The translations under genes and the position numbers were made by a program. A stretch of 64,000 nucleotides of DNA from Ramlibacter ginsenosidimutans (GTDB taxonomy: Bacteria; Pseudomonadota; Gammaproteobacteria; Burkholderiales; Burkholderiaceae_C), in the NCBI RefSeq assembly GCF_016654015.1, contig NZ_JAEPWM010000004.1, forward strand, positions 186,001-250,000, written 5' to 3'. The notes beneath the pieces were generated by a model that saw only the letters and a program-made list of their open reading frames with translations, ran no database searches and had not been told where the DNA came from. This document shows, piece after piece, positions 25,826 through 35,384 of the stretch. Within the stretch, counting starts at the first letter, position 1, and every line of letters begins with the position of its first letter.

Positions 25826-26872
25826 CTAACGCGCCGCCAGGTCCGCCTTGTGCTCCGCCGCGAAGCGCTCCAGGGAGGTGGGGTCCACGGCTTGCTGGAT
25901 CACGGACAGCGGGATCGGCGCGGGGATGGTCTTCGTCTTGTAGAACACGTCCATCGCGAGCTTCAGCTTGCCGACCAGCCCGGCGTCCTTCGACACGATC
26001 GAATGCGAGGATTTGGGATCGAGTTGCTCGGCGAGCGAGGGACGCTGCCGGTACACGAGTTCGAACGTCGCCTTGGCCACAGCGGGCGTGAGGCCGAGGC
26101 GCTTGACCAGGGCATCGATCGCGAGCTGCGGATTCTTGGCCACCGCCTCTACCGCCATCTGTTCGACCTGCAGCAGCTTGACGCCGACGTCGGGGTGCTT
26201 CTTCAGGAAGTCGGGACGCACGGCGGTCATGCGCGGACAGACGCCACCGGGCGTGTAGTCGGTGTCGTAGTTCACCACCTTGAAGCCTTCGTTCGCGAGC
26301 AGGGCGCTGTACGGCGACCAGGCGATGCCGGCATCGATCGAGTTGCTCAGGAACGAGTTGCGCAGCAGCGGCGCCGGAATGTTCACGATGTTGAGCTTGT
26401 GGAAGTCCACGCCGGCCTTCTCCGCCATCAGGTACAGCGCCACCTGCGCACAGGTGCCGGAGGCCGCGGCCACCTTGCCGGCCTTGCCGATGTCGTGCCA
26501 CGACTTGACCGGACTGTCCTTGTTCACGACGAGTCCTTCGCCGGTCGCGTCGTTCATGTTCACGTACAGGATGCTGAGCGGCACGTTCTGCCCCAGCGCG
26601 AAGGCCAATCCGAGGCCCGAGGTCACCACGTCGAGGCTCTCGCTCTTCAGGCCCGCCATGAGCGGCGCGCCCGAGGTGAAGGTGAAGAACTTGGGCTTGA
26701 GGCCGACCTTTTCGAACAGGCCCAGGTCCTGTGCCACGTAGAGCGTCACGTGGTCGGAGTTGGGATAGCCGTAGTTGAACTCGATCGGGGCCGAGGCGGT
26801 GGCCGCGGATGCGCCGCCGGCGAGGAAGCCAGCCGCGGCGAGCAGCGCGGCGAACAGGTGCTTGAACTTCAT
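25826..26872 (-). CDS. ABC transporter substrate-binding protein (NMT1/SsuA type), copy A
   Basis: A 348-residue periplasmic protein with a signal peptide (MKFKHLFAALLAAAGFLAG...ASA). The mature N-terminus FNYGYPNSDHVTLYVAQDLGLFEKVGLKP is the NMT1/TauA-SsuA signature, followed by FTSGAPLMAGLKSESLDVVTSGLGLAFALGQ. A CAQVALYLMAEKAG segment with one Cys is shared with copy B at 27765-28796, to which it is closely similar throughout. The operon also encodes one permease and one ATPase, so two receptors may feed one channel. Ligand unknown; likely a small organic anion. Confidence 0.9.
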   Translation of the reverse strand: MKFKHLFAALLAAAGFLAGGASAATASAPIEFNYGYPNSDHVTLYVAQDLGLFEKVGLKPKFFTFTSGAPLMAGLKSESLDVVTSGLGLAFALGQNVPLSILYVNMNDATGEGLVVNKDSPVKSWHDIGKAGKVAAASGTCAQVALYLMAEKAGVDFHKLNIVNIPAPLLRNSFLSNSIDAGIAWSPYSALLANEGFKVVNYDTDYTPGGVCPRMTAVRPDFLKKHPDVGVKLLQVEQMAVEAVAKNPQLAIDALVKRLGLTPAVAKATFELVYRQRPSLAEQLDPKSSHSIVSKDAGLVGKLKLAMDVFYKTKTIPAPIPLSVIQQAVDPTSLERFAAEHKADLAAR

Positions 26873-26907
26873 GGGGTTGTCTCCTTCGGGTTTTCGGTGC
26901 ACACGCT

Positions 26908-27768
26908 TCAGCGCCCCTTCCAGTGAACGATCCAGGCTTCCAGCCAGTTGAGGGTCAGGTTCATCGCCAGGCCGATGACGCCGATCAACGCGATGCCGAT
27001 GTAGACGACGGGAATGCGGAACAGCGTCGCGGCGTCGGAAATCATGAAGCCCAGGCCCTTCTGCGCGCCGACCAGTTCGGCGGCGACGACGACGGCCCAA
27101 CTGAGTGCCAGCGCCACCTTCAGGCCGGTGAAGATCTGCGGCAGCGCGCCGGGCAGCACGATGCGCATGAATGTCTGCCAGCGAGTGAGGCCCAGCGACT
27201 CCGAAGCGCGCCGGTAGGCGATCGGGAAGTTCGCGGCGCCCGCGTGCGCATTGGCCTGCACGTAATTGAACGAGACGAAGAAGATCAGCACGATCTTGCC
27301 GACCTCACCGAGGCCGAAGTACAGCACCGCCATAGGGATGAACGCGATCGGCGGAATCGGCCGGATGAAGGCCATGATCGGTGAGATCATCGCGCCGGCT
27401 CGCCGGCTGTAGCCGCTCAACAGGCCGAGCGGCACGCCGACGACAACGCCCGCGGCGAAGCCCACCAGCGTGCGCAGCAGACTCACCTCCACGTGCTCGG
27501 ACAGCGGCTGGCCCTGGTAGCCGTCGCGCAGCAGTTCCAGGAAGGTGGTCCACATGGCTTCGGGCGTCGGCAGGTAACCGGGCTTGACGAAGCTGGAATG
27601 CGACACAACGGTCCACAGCAGCAGCAGGAACACTACCGAGGCGATGGAATAGACAACGTCGGGCACGCGCCGCCGCGCGCTCGCCTCGGAAGCTGGCTGC
27701 TTCCTGGACGCAACCGGTTCGACATCCGCGGAGCGGGCCAGGTCGAGGGGGGCGGTCATGGTGTTCAT
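26908..27768 (-). CDS. ABC transporter permease (SsuC/TauC type)
   Basis: A 286-residue inner-membrane protein with about six helices. It has a first helix at VYSIASVVFLLLLWTVVSH and the BPD_transp_1 EAA-loop region ASESLGLTRWQTFMRIVLPGALPQIFTGL, which contacts the ATPase. Full family length. The ATG start overlaps the stop of copy B (ATGA), which shows tight coupling, and copy A follows 35 bp downstream. It forms the translocation pore as a homodimer. Confidence 0.9.
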   Translation of the reverse strand: MNTMTAPLDLARSADVEPVASRKQPASEASARRRVPDVVYSIASVVFLLLLWTVVSHSSFVKPGYLPTPEAMWTTFLELLRDGYQGQPLSEHVEVSLLRTLVGFAAGVVVGVPLGLLSGYSRRAGAMISPIMAFIRPIPPIAFIPMAVLYFGLGEVGKIVLIFFVSFNYVQANAHAGAANFPIAYRRASESLGLTRWQTFMRIVLPGALPQIFTGLKVALALSWAVVVAAELVGAQKGLGFMISDAATLFRIPVVYIGIALIGVIGLAMNLTLNWLEAWIVHWKGR

Positions 27769-28796
27769 TTCCGGTTCTGCTTCAGGTAGTCGAGGATGTA
27801 CGCCAGGTCGATCGCGGCCTGGATCTTGGCGAGCGGGATCGGCTCGGGGATCGCCTTCGTCGCGTGCAGCACGTCGCTCGCGAGCAGCAGCTTGCCGGCC
27901 AGCCCGCCTTCCTTCGAGGTCATCGAGTACGGCGAATGGGGGTCGGCCTGAGCCTCGAAGCTCGGCACGCGGCCGCAGCATTCGCGCGCCAGCGTGGCCT
28001 TGGCGACTTCGGGCGTGACGCCCAGCCGCTTGACGAAGGCGTCGACGCCCAGCTGCGGGTTCCTCGCCAGCGCTTCCCGCGCCATCGCCTCTACCTGGAT
28101 CAGCTTGACGCCGACTTCAGGGTGCTGCTTCAGGAAGTCGGGCCGTGCGGCAGTCAGCCCGGGACAGACGCCGCCCTCGGGCGTGTAGGCCTCGTCGAAG
28201 CTCGCGACCGGATAACCCTCCGATTGCAGTTGCAGCGAGAACGGCGGCCAGGCCACACCAGCGTCGATCGAGTTGCTCAGGAACGAGTTGCGGAACAGCG
28301 GCGCCGGGATATTGACCACATTGAGCTTGTCCCACGGGATGCCTGCCTTCTGCGCCATCAGGTACAGCGACACCTGCGCACACGTGCCGACGGCCGCGCC
28401 GATCTTCTTCGCCTTCCCGAGGTCGCGATAGCTCTTGATGCCGGATTTCGGATCGACGACGAGGCCTTCCGCGGCGGCGTTGTTTGCTTCCCAGAACAGG
28501 AACTTCAGCGGGATGTCCTGTCCGAGCGCAAAGGTGAGCGCGAGGCCTGCCGTCACGACGTCCAAGCTCTCGCTCTTGAGGCCGGCGAGCAGCGGCGCAC
28601 CCGAGGTGAAGGTGAAGAACTTCGGCTTGAGCCCCACCTTTTCGAACAGCCCCAGGTCCTGCGCAACGAACACCGTCACGTGGTCGGCATTGGGGATGCC
28701 GTAGTTGAACTCGATCGGCTTGCCGGTCTGCGCGCCGGCCACGCTGCAGGCGAGCAGCAGGGTGACAGCGGCGGAGAAGAGCTTGCGCAGTTGCAT
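27765..28796 (-). CDS. ABC transporter substrate-binding protein (NMT1/SsuA type), copy B
   Basis: A 343-residue periplasmic protein with signal MQLRKLFSAAVTLLLACSVAGA and mature start GKPIEFNYGIPNADHVTVFV. It is a paralogue of copy A over its whole length, sharing GLFEKVGLKPKFFTFTSGAP and NIPAPLFRNSFLSNSIDAG; it differs in having ARECCGRVPS near residue 270. It lies between the ATPase and the permease genes. Two non-identical receptors in one operon suggest broadened ligand range for one transporter. Confidence 0.9.
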   Translation of the reverse strand: MQLRKLFSAAVTLLLACSVAGAQTGKPIEFNYGIPNADHVTVFVAQDLGLFEKVGLKPKFFTFTSGAPLLAGLKSESLDVVTAGLALTFALGQDIPLKFLFWEANNAAAEGLVVDPKSGIKSYRDLGKAKKIGAAVGTCAQVSLYLMAQKAGIPWDKLNVVNIPAPLFRNSFLSNSIDAGVAWPPFSLQLQSEGYPVASFDEAYTPEGGVCPGLTAARPDFLKQHPEVGVKLIQVEAMAREALARNPQLGVDAFVKRLGVTPEVAKATLARECCGRVPSFEAQADPHSPYSMTSKEGGLAGKLLLASDVLHATKAIPEPIPLAKIQAAIDLAYILDYLKQNRK

Positions 28797-28807
28797 CGCG
28801 TGCTCCT

Positions 28808-29629
28808 TTAGACGGGGGCGGCCTCACGGCCTTCGACTTCGCTCTGCACCGCGAGCACCAGCTCGTGTTCGAGCGAAGTGAATTCGCTGGAGGCGAGGAA
28901 TTCGTAGTCGCGCGGCTTGGGTGCATGCACGCGCACCTCGCGCTTGACGCGCCCCGGCCGGCGCGACATGGCGATCACGCGATCCGAGATGAAGATGGCC
29001 TCGCCGACGTCGTGGGTGATGAAGAGAATCGTCGGACGGAAGTGCTCCCACAGGCGTAGCAGCAGCTTCTGCATCAGCAGGCGCGTCTGGTAATCGAGCG
29101 CGCCGAAGGGCTCGTCCATCAGCAGGATGTCGGGCTGGCTGATCAGCGCGCGTGCGATCTGCACGCGCTGCTGCATGCCGCCGGAGAGCTGGTAGGGGAA
29201 ATGATTCTCGAAGCCCTTGAGGCCTACCTCCTCCAGCAGGCGGCGCGCGCGCGGCTCGTACTCCTCGCGCGGCACGCCGCGGCACTTCACGCCAAGCACC
29301 ACGTTGGCGAGCACGTTCAGCCAGGGAAACAGGGAAGGCTGCTGGAACACCACGCCGCGATTCGGCCCCGGGCCGTTCACCGGCTGGCCGTCGACGGTGA
29401 CCGTGCCGGCCGAGGCCTGCTCGAAGCCGGCGAGGATGTTCAGCGAGGTGGACTTGCCGCAGCCGGTCGGGCCGACGATCGATACGATCTCCTGCGGCGC
29501 GATGTGCAGGTCGAAGTCCGCGAGCGCCAGCGTGCTGCCGCCGCGCGCACCCTGGCTCCCATAGGACTTGTTGACGCCGGTGAACGCAATCTTGGCCTGC
29601 TGGCCCGGCATTGGCTTGCGATCCTGCAT
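28808..29629 (-). CDS. ABC transporter ATP-binding protein (SsuB/TauB type)
   Basis: A 273-residue cytoplasmic ATPase. Walker A is [13 protein letters not shown], the Q-loop is in [12 protein letters not shown], the signature is [15 protein letters not shown], Walker B is [12 protein letters not shown] and the H-loop is [11 protein letters not shown]. Full length. First gene of the minus-strand operon ATPase, receptor B, permease, receptor A, dehydrogenase. The 231-bp gap to the divergent EthD-domain gene must hold promoters in both directions. Confidence 0.93.
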   Translation of the reverse strand: MQDRKPMPGQQAKIAFTGVNKSYGSQGARGGSTLALADFDLHIAPQEIVSIVGPTGCGKSTSLNILAGFEQASAGTVTVDGQPVNGPGPNRGVVFQQPSLFPWLNVLANVVLGVKCRGVPREEYEPRARRLLEEVGLKGFENHFPYQLSGGMQQRVQIARALISQPDILLMDEPFGALDYQTRLLMQKLLLRLWEHFRPTILFITHDVGEAIFISDRVIAMSRRPGRVKREVRVHAPKPRDYEFLASSEFTSLEHELVLAVQSEVEGREAAPV

Positions 29630-29860
29630 CGTTCGTCTCCTTGGTGGTGCGAGGCAATGTAGATCGCGGCCCCGGCGGACGCCATCTGAATTTCGGCAAC
29701 GCGGGGAACGCCGATTCCGAAATCCGGAGATGCCTGACCCATGGCTGAGTTCGCGGGCATCGGCGTTCGCTTTCGTCGAACACCGCATATCCCGAAAGTT
29801 GATGGACCGCGGGACGACCCCGCCGTAGCATCCCTTCCCACCCGAACCGGAGACGACAAG

Positions 29861-30187
29861 ATGGCGAAGCAGATCCTGTACAAGCGCATCGGCCTGGTGC
29901 AGCGCAAGAAATCCATGACGCGCGAGCAGTTCCTCGACCACTGGCTCAACACGCACGCCGAGCTGTGCAAGAAGCTGCCTGGCATGCGCCGCTATTCGGT
30001 GAACCTGCTCGAGCCGGGCCGCTTCCCCAACTTCCCGTACGACGGCTTCTCCGAGCTGTGGTTCGACTCCGAGGAAGCGCTGAACGCCGCCCTGAAGAGC
30101 CCGGAAGGCGTGACGCTGATGGCCGACCTGCCCAACTTCGTCGAGAAGATCGAAGGCCTGGTGGTCGAAGACCACCTCATGCTCTGA
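29861..30187 (+). CDS. EthD-domain protein
   Basis: A 108-residue protein with the EthD/dimeric alpha-beta barrel pattern: LYKRIGLVQRKKSMTREQFLDHWLNTHAEL (FxxHWxxxHA core), then PNFPYDGFSELWFDSEEALNAAL and a terminal VEDHLML. EthD-type ferredoxin-fold proteins act as small lyases, isomerases or helper proteins in catabolic gene clusters. First gene of the plus-strand arm diverging from the ABC operon; the next gene starts 8 bp downstream. Confidence 0.85.
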   Translation: MAKQILYKRIGLVQRKKSMTREQFLDHWLNTHAELCKKLPGMRRYSVNLLEPGRFPNFPYDGFSELWFDSEEALNAALKSPEGVTLMADLPNFVEKIEGLVVEDHLML

Positions 30188-30195
30188 GGCACTTG

Positions 30196-31092
30196 ATGGA
30201 CCTCGACGCACTGCACATCGGCTTCATCGGCTGCGGCCGCCTTGCCAAGGCCCTGGCTTGGCATTGCGGCCGGCGCGGCCTGCGCGTCACGGCGGTCGCC
30301 AGCCTCGTCCGCTCCGAGGCCGAGGACCTCGCGCAGCGCCTGCCCGGCTGCGAGGTGCTCGAGGCCCAGCAGGTGGCCGACCGCTGTGACCTCGTCTTCG
30401 TGACGACACCCGACGAAGCCATTCGACGCGCTGCGGAAAGCGTGCGCTGGCGTGCCGGCTCTTTCGTGGTGCACTGCAGCGGCGCCACCGAGGTCTCGGA
30501 CCTCGCGAAGGCCGAGGAGGACGGCGCGTCCATCGGCGGCTTCCATCCGCTGCAGACCTTCGGCGACCCGGAAGCCGCGGCGCTGTCGCTGCCCGGCTGC
30601 ACCGTCACGGTGGAAGGGCAGGACCCGCTGGATGCAGTACTGGTCGCGTTGGCCGAACGGCTCGGCTGCGCGGTCAATCGCCTGCCGCCCGGTGCGCGCC
30701 CTCTTTACCACGCGGCCGCCGGCTACACCTCGCAGTTCATCAATGCGCTGCTGCGCGAAGCGGCTGTCATGTGGCAGTCCTGGGGCGCAAGCGAGGAGGC
30801 CGCAGTACAGGCGCTGCTGCCGCTGGTGCGCGGCACCGTCGCATCGATCGACCAGGCGGGCCTGGTACAAGGCATGCCGGGGCCGGTCTCGCGCGGCGAC
30901 GTGGCCTCGGTGCGCAAGCATGTGGCCGCGCTCGAAGCCTTCGATGCCGGGAGCGTGCCGCTGTATCGGGAACTGTGCGAGCGCACCGTGCTGCTCGCGC
31001 TGGATGGCGCGCGCATCGACGCGGCCACCGCAGGCCGGGTGCGCGACGTGCTTGCCGGCGCCGGCCGGGCGGAGCTGCGCCGGGCCGCATGA
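30196..31092 (+). CDS. Rossmann-fold protein with DUF2520 domain
   Basis: A 298-residue protein. Residues 7-30, HIGFIGCGRLAKALAWHCGRRG, are the NAD(P)-binding motif. The middle contains VHCSGATEVSDL and GGFHPLQTFGDPEAA, typical of the Rossmann-like plus DUF2520 family, and ALYHAA-type sequence (RPLYHAAAGYTSQFINALL) begins the helical C-terminal domain. These proteins resemble ketopantoate/pyrroline-carboxylate reductases. Its stop overlaps the start of the lactonase-like gene by 4 bp. Predicted cytoplasmic oxidoreductase; substrate unknown. Confidence 0.85.
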   Translation: MDLDALHIGFIGCGRLAKALAWHCGRRGLRVTAVASLVRSEAEDLAQRLPGCEVLEAQQVADRCDLVFVTTPDEAIRRAAESVRWRAGSFVVHCSGATEVSDLAKAEEDGASIGGFHPLQTFGDPEAAALSLPGCTVTVEGQDPLDAVLVALAERLGCAVNRLPPGARPLYHAAAGYTSQFINALLREAAVMWQSWGASEEAAVQALLPLVRGTVASIDQAGLVQGMPGPVSRGDVASVRKHVAALEAFDAGSVPLYRELCERTVLLALDGARIDAATAGRVRDVLAGAGRAELRRAA

Positions 31093-32777
31093 ACCCACTG
31101 GAGTCGCGGCGGCTGTTCGGGACCGACGAAGCGCTCGCGGAGTCTCTCGAGTTGCGCGCCGGCTCGCTGATCGCGCGGCTGCGCGGCACGCGGCTGGGTC
31201 CCGTCACCTGCGAGGGACACGAGGTCTGGCACGGCATCGACTTCCTCTACCGCGATGCGGACTGGGGCACGCCGGCGCCTGCGGTCGATTCACTCGAGCA
31301 CAGCCAGTCGGCCGACGCCTTCCGCGCCCGCCTGCGCGGCAGCATCGCCGCCGCCGAAATCGCGTTCGAGATCCACATCGAGGCGGACGTACGCAGCGTG
31401 CGATACGAGGCCACGGCGACGATGGCCAGCGATCTCGCCACCAACCGCACCGGCATCGTGCTCATGCACCCGCTTGCGGTGTGCGGCCGCCGTGTGGACG
31501 TCGAGCACACGGACGGACGTCTGAGCATGTCGACCTTCCCGACTCTCATCGCGCCGTGGCCGCCGTTCACGCTGGTGCGCGCCGTCCGTCACGAGTACGC
31601 GGACGGCGCGTGGGCGTCCTGCCGCTTCGCCGGAGAGGACTTCGAGCTGGAGGACCAGCGCAACAACGCCGATGCCTCGTTCAAGACCTACAGCAGGTCC
31701 AACCTGATGCCGAGGCCTTACGTGCTGCGTGCCGGGACCGTGCTGCGCCAATCGGTCACGCTACGAATCGAATCGACCCCTGCCGTCCGGCGCGAGCGCG
31801 AAGGCCGCCCCGTGCGGGTGCGCATCGGCGAGATCGCGGGCGCCCTGCCCTCGATCGGGACCGCCCTCTCGGGCGCGGATCTGCGCGCAGCGGAAAAGCA
31901 CGCATCTGCTCTGCGGGCACTTGCGCCGGCCCACCTGCAGCTGTGCCTGGAAGCGGGCCAGGCGGTCGACGCGCTCGCGCTCGGTGGCCTGCTCGATGCG
32001 GCGGAGAACGCTGCGCTGCACCTGGAGATCCGGGGCCTGGCTGAAAAGGATGCATCGGCGCAGCTCGCATACATTGCGAAATCCCTGGAGCCGATCGTGC
32101 CGCACGCAGTCGCGGTCTTCCCCAGCACGACGCCCGTGCTGGCCGCCGCACGGCGTGCCTTTCCGCAATGCCGTATCGGCGGCGGCACGCCCTTCTTCTT
32201 CACCCAGTTGAATCGCATCGAAGATCTCGGCGCCTGCGACTTCCTCTGCTTCGGCACCGCCGCGGTCGTGCACGGGGCGGACGACGAGGAGATCATGGCT
32301 GGCCTGCAGAGCCTGCCGGCCATGACCGCGACCCTGCGCGAGCGGCACGGCGAGGTTCCGGTGCACGTCGGCCCGAGCGGCATCGGCGCGTGGCGCAGCC
32401 CGCTGGGAGCGCAGCCGGCGTCCGACGGCACGCGCCGGCTCGCGCTCGCTCGGCGCGATCCACGCACGCGCGGACTGTACGGCGCCGCCTGGGCCGTGGG
32501 CTATATCGCGCAGTTCGCACAAGCGGGTGCTCAGGCGATCACGCTGTTCGACCTGACCGAGGGCCCCGTGCCTGCGTTCGACGTGCTGCGTCGGATCACG
32601 CAGGGCACGCGCTGGCGCCGATGCGAGTCCTCCGACCCGGCATCGATCGCGGTGCTGGCACTGGAAGGAGCCACGCTGCTCGCCAACCTGCGTGACACCG
32701 CGGTCGACGTCAAGCTCGACGGCCCTGCCGGCAGTGCGCCTATCCGCATCGACCCCTACGAAACCCTGATCGCATAG
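31089..32777 (+). CDS. D-apionate lactonase-like protein
   Basis: A 562-residue protein resembling D-apionate lactonase (ApnL) of apiose catabolism. It starts with LFGTDEALAESLELRAGSLIARLRG, followed by VWHGIDFLYRDADWGTPAP, FPTLIAPWPPFTLVRAVRHEYADG and a TIM-barrel-like half with GGGTPFFFTQLNRI and GYIAQFAQAGAQAITLFDLT. Family enzymes open a branched sugar lactone. The ATG overlaps the preceding stop (ATGA). It sits with oxidoreductases and a LysR gene, consistent with sugar-acid catabolism, but the exact substrate cannot be read from the sequence. Confidence 0.7.
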   Translation: MNPLESRRLFGTDEALAESLELRAGSLIARLRGTRLGPVTCEGHEVWHGIDFLYRDADWGTPAPAVDSLEHSQSADAFRARLRGSIAAAEIAFEIHIEADVRSVRYEATATMASDLATNRTGIVLMHPLAVCGRRVDVEHTDGRLSMSTFPTLIAPWPPFTLVRAVRHEYADGAWASCRFAGEDFELEDQRNNADASFKTYSRSNLMPRPYVLRAGTVLRQSVTLRIESTPAVRREREGRPVRVRIGEIAGALPSIGTALSGADLRAAEKHASALRALAPAHLQLCLEAGQAVDALALGGLLDAAENAALHLEIRGLAEKDASAQLAYIAKSLEPIVPHAVAVFPSTTPVLAAARRAFPQCRIGGGTPFFFTQLNRIEDLGACDFLCFGTAAVVHGADDEEIMAGLQSLPAMTATLRERHGEVPVHVGPSGIGAWRSPLGAQPASDGTRRLALARRDPRTRGLYGAAWAVGYIAQFAQAGAQAITLFDLTEGPVPAFDVLRRITQGTRWRRCESSDPASIAVLALEGATLLANLRDTAVDVKLDGPAGSAPIRIDPYETLIA

Positions 32778-32820
32778 CCGCGTCCCCCGGGCATACTGGC
32801 GAAAACTGCCGAGGTGCCGG

Positions 32821-33714
32821 ATGCTGCCTGACATCGATTCGTTGGCCTTGTTCGTTCGCGCTGCCGAATTGCGCAGCCTCACCAAGGCTGCCGAGGCGTC
32901 GCACATCGGCCTCGCCGCCGCCAGCCGGCGCATGGCGCTGCTGGAGCACCGCTTCAAGACGGCACTGCTGGAGCGCTCGCCGCGCGGCGTGGAGCTCACG
33001 CCGGCCGGCGCCTCGCTTCTGCCGCACGCGAAGGCCCTGCTGCACGAGATCAACGAGATGCAGGCCGAGATGCGCGATTACGCTGATGGCCGCAAGGGGG
33101 CGCTGCGCGTCCTCGCCAATACCTCGGCCATGACCGAGTCGCTGCCCGCCGACCTCGCCGCTTTCCAGAAGCTCAACCCCGATGTCCGCCTTTTGGTGCA
33201 GGAGCGCTGGAGCAGCGAAATCGTGCACGACCTGCAGGCCGGCGAGGCGGACATCGGAATCGTGGTGGAGGGCCTGCAGACCGACGGGCTCGAAACGCGC
33301 GTGTACCGCACCGATCGCATCGCCGTCGTGATGCCGGCGAGCCATCCGCTCGCCAACGTGCCCGAAATGAAGTTTGCGCACGTGCTCGACGACGACCTCG
33401 TCGCGCTCGAGTCGAGCGCGTCGATGATGCGCCTGCTGACCGAGCAGGCCGTGATCGAGGAACGCACCCTGCAGCTGCGCGTGCAGGTGCGCAGCTTCGA
33501 GGCAGTGTGCCGCATGGTGCAGGCGGGCCTCGGACTGGGCCTGCTGCCCTTCGAAGGCGCCAGCGTGATGGGCGGCGCGCTTGGCCTGATGGTGCGGCCG
33601 CTTTCCGAGTCCTGGGCCGAACGCAACATGCTCGTCTGCGTGAAGAAGGAGCGCGCCTCGAACACGTCGGTGGCCAAGCTGGTCGAATACCTCGTTTCGA
33701 CGGGCCCTTCCTGA
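32821..33714 (+). CDS. LysR-family transcriptional regulator
   Basis: A 297-residue regulator. The winged helix is at residues 1-62 (LALFVRAAELRSLTKAAEASHIGLAAASRRMALLEHRF), and the effector-binding domain begins about residue 90 (GALRVLANTSAMTESLP) and includes ADIGIVVEG. Full family length, GAGGT site before the ATG. It is in line with, not divergent from, the lactonase-like gene 43 bp upstream. It most likely controls the catabolic genes around it in response to a pathway metabolite. Confidence 0.93.
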   Translation: MLPDIDSLALFVRAAELRSLTKAAEASHIGLAAASRRMALLEHRFKTALLERSPRGVELTPAGASLLPHAKALLHEINEMQAEMRDYADGRKGALRVLANTSAMTESLPADLAAFQKLNPDVRLLVQERWSSEIVHDLQAGEADIGIVVEGLQTDGLETRVYRTDRIAVVMPASHPLANVPEMKFAHVLDDDLVALESSASMMRLLTEQAVIEERTLQLRVQVRSFEAVCRMVQAGLGLGLLPFEGASVMGGALGLMVRPLSESWAERNMLVCVKKERASNTSVAKLVEYLVSTGPS

Positions 33715-33863
33715 TCACATGCGCGCTGGCCGCGCGCTTCGAAAATCCACAAGTCCGGCTTGCCCAGATTCCCATGGACGCTGGCGGCTGCAACTCGAAG
33801 AATCGCTCCCATGGTTGACTCGCGTGCAGGACGCGGGCAGCCCGCAACCCAAGGAGCTTCTCG

Positions 33864-35348
33864 ATGCAGCCCGCCCAGCCCGATCTCTATCCGCACGCGC
33901 GCCGCTGGCGCGACCACCAGCCGCAGTACGGCCACCTGATCGGCAGCGCGTGGCGCGATGCGAGCGCCGTGATCGGCGTGACCGCACCGGCCACCGGCCG
34001 GCCGCTCGCATGGCTCGGCCGAGGCGGCGCCGCGGAGATCGACGACGCGGTGGCTGCCGCGCGCGCCGCGCTCGCAGGCGCATGGGGCCGCAGCACCGCC
34101 GCCGAACGTGGCCGCATCCTACAGGCCTTCGCGGCGCTGGTGCTCTCGCACTGCGAGCGGCTCGCCTGGGTGGAGGCGCACGACACCGGCAAGCCGATCT
34201 CGCAGGCGCGCGCCGACATCCGCGCCGTCGCGCGCTACTTCCAGTTCTACGGCGAGGCCGCCGACAAGGTGCACGGCGAGGTCATCCCCTACCTCAACGA
34301 CTACAACGTCGCTGTCGTGCGCGAGCCGCTGGGCGTGACGGCGCACATCACGCCTTGGAACTATCCCGCGCAGATGTTCGGCCGCACGCTGGCGCCTGCG
34401 CTCGCGATGGGCAATGCCGCGGTGCTCAAGCCGGCGGAAGAAGCCTGCCTGGTCTGCCTCGAACTCGGCGCCCTCGCCGTCGACGCGGGCTTCCCGGCGG
34501 GAGCGCTGAACATCGTCACCGGCCTGGGCGAGGAAGCCGGCGCCGCGCTCACGCGCCATCCGGGCATCGATTTCGTTTCCTTCACGGGCTCGCCCGAAGT
34601 GGGCCGGCTGGTGCAGGAAGCCGCTGCCATCCACCACATCCCGGTCGTGCTGGAGCTCGGGGGCAAGTCGCCGCAAGTCGTGTTCGCCGACGCAGACCTC
34701 GACGCAGCGGCGACCAGCGTGTGCAAGGCCATCACGCAGAACGCGGGCCAGACGTGCTCCGCAGGCAGTCGCGTGCTGGTGGAGCGCAGCGTGCTCGATC
34801 CTTTCGTCGGGCTGCTCGCCGCGCGCTTCGGCGCGCTGCGGATCGGCGTGCCCGAGGAAGACGCGGACCTCGGCCCCTTGATCAACGCCACGCAGCAGCG
34901 CCGCGTGCTCGACTTCATCGAGAACGCCAAGCGTGACCGGCTGCCCGTCATCACGCAGGCCAAGGTGCCCACGCAGCACACCAACGGCTACTTCGTACCG
35001 CCGACGGTGTTCGGTCCGGTCAACGCCGACAATCCCCTCGTGTGCCAGGAAGTGTTCGGCCCGGTCCTTGCGCTGCAGGTATTCGAGGGCGAGGACGAGG
35101 CGGTGGCGCTCGCCAACGGCACCGAGTTCGGGCTGGTCGCCGGCGTGTGGACGCGCGACGGTGCCCGGCAGCAGCGCCTGGCGCGCCGCATCGTCTCGGG
35201 CCAGGTCTTCATCAATTGCTATGGCGCCGGCGGCGGCGTGGAGCTGCCGTTCGGCGGCACCAAGCGCAGCGGTCACGGCCGCGAGAAGGGCCTCGCCGCG
35301 CTCGAGGAAGTGAGCACGACCAAGACGGTCGTCAACTACTACGGCTGA
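33864..35348 (+). CDS. NAD(P)-dependent aldehyde dehydrogenase
   Basis: A 494-residue enzyme of the ALDH superfamily. NAD-site and catalytic motifs are present: TPWNYPAQMFG, FTGSPEVGRLVQEAA, LELGGKSPQVVFADADLD with Glu264, NAGQTCSAGSRVLV with nucleophile Cys298, and EVFGPVLALQVF. An AAGGAG site precedes the ATG. It oxidises an aldehyde to an acid, presumably an intermediate produced by the lactonase and dehydrogenase neighbours. It ends 36 bp before the CoA-transferase gene. Confidence 0.94.
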   Translation: MQPAQPDLYPHARRWRDHQPQYGHLIGSAWRDASAVIGVTAPATGRPLAWLGRGGAAEIDDAVAAARAALAGAWGRSTAAERGRILQAFAALVLSHCERLAWVEAHDTGKPISQARADIRAVARYFQFYGEAADKVHGEVIPYLNDYNVAVVREPLGVTAHITPWNYPAQMFGRTLAPALAMGNAAVLKPAEEACLVCLELGALAVDAGFPAGALNIVTGLGEEAGAALTRHPGIDFVSFTGSPEVGRLVQEAAAIHHIPVVLELGGKSPQVVFADADLDAAATSVCKAITQNAGQTCSAGSRVLVERSVLDPFVGLLAARFGALRIGVPEEDADLGPLINATQQRRVLDFIENAKRDRLPVITQAKVPTQHTNGYFVPPTVFGPVNADNPLVCQEVFGPVLALQVFEGEDEAVALANGTEFGLVAGVWTRDGARQQRLARRIVSGQVFINCYGAGGGVELPFGGTKRSGHGREKGLAALEEVSTTKTVVNYYG

Positions 35349-35384
35349 CGCGCACTCGTCCCGAAGCCAGGAAGGACCTTCACC

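Noticed and set aside
24863-26926. 687-residue plus-strand open frame
   Set aside because: Antisense to a clear dehydrogenase and binding-protein gene; composition dominated by Arg, Gln and His.
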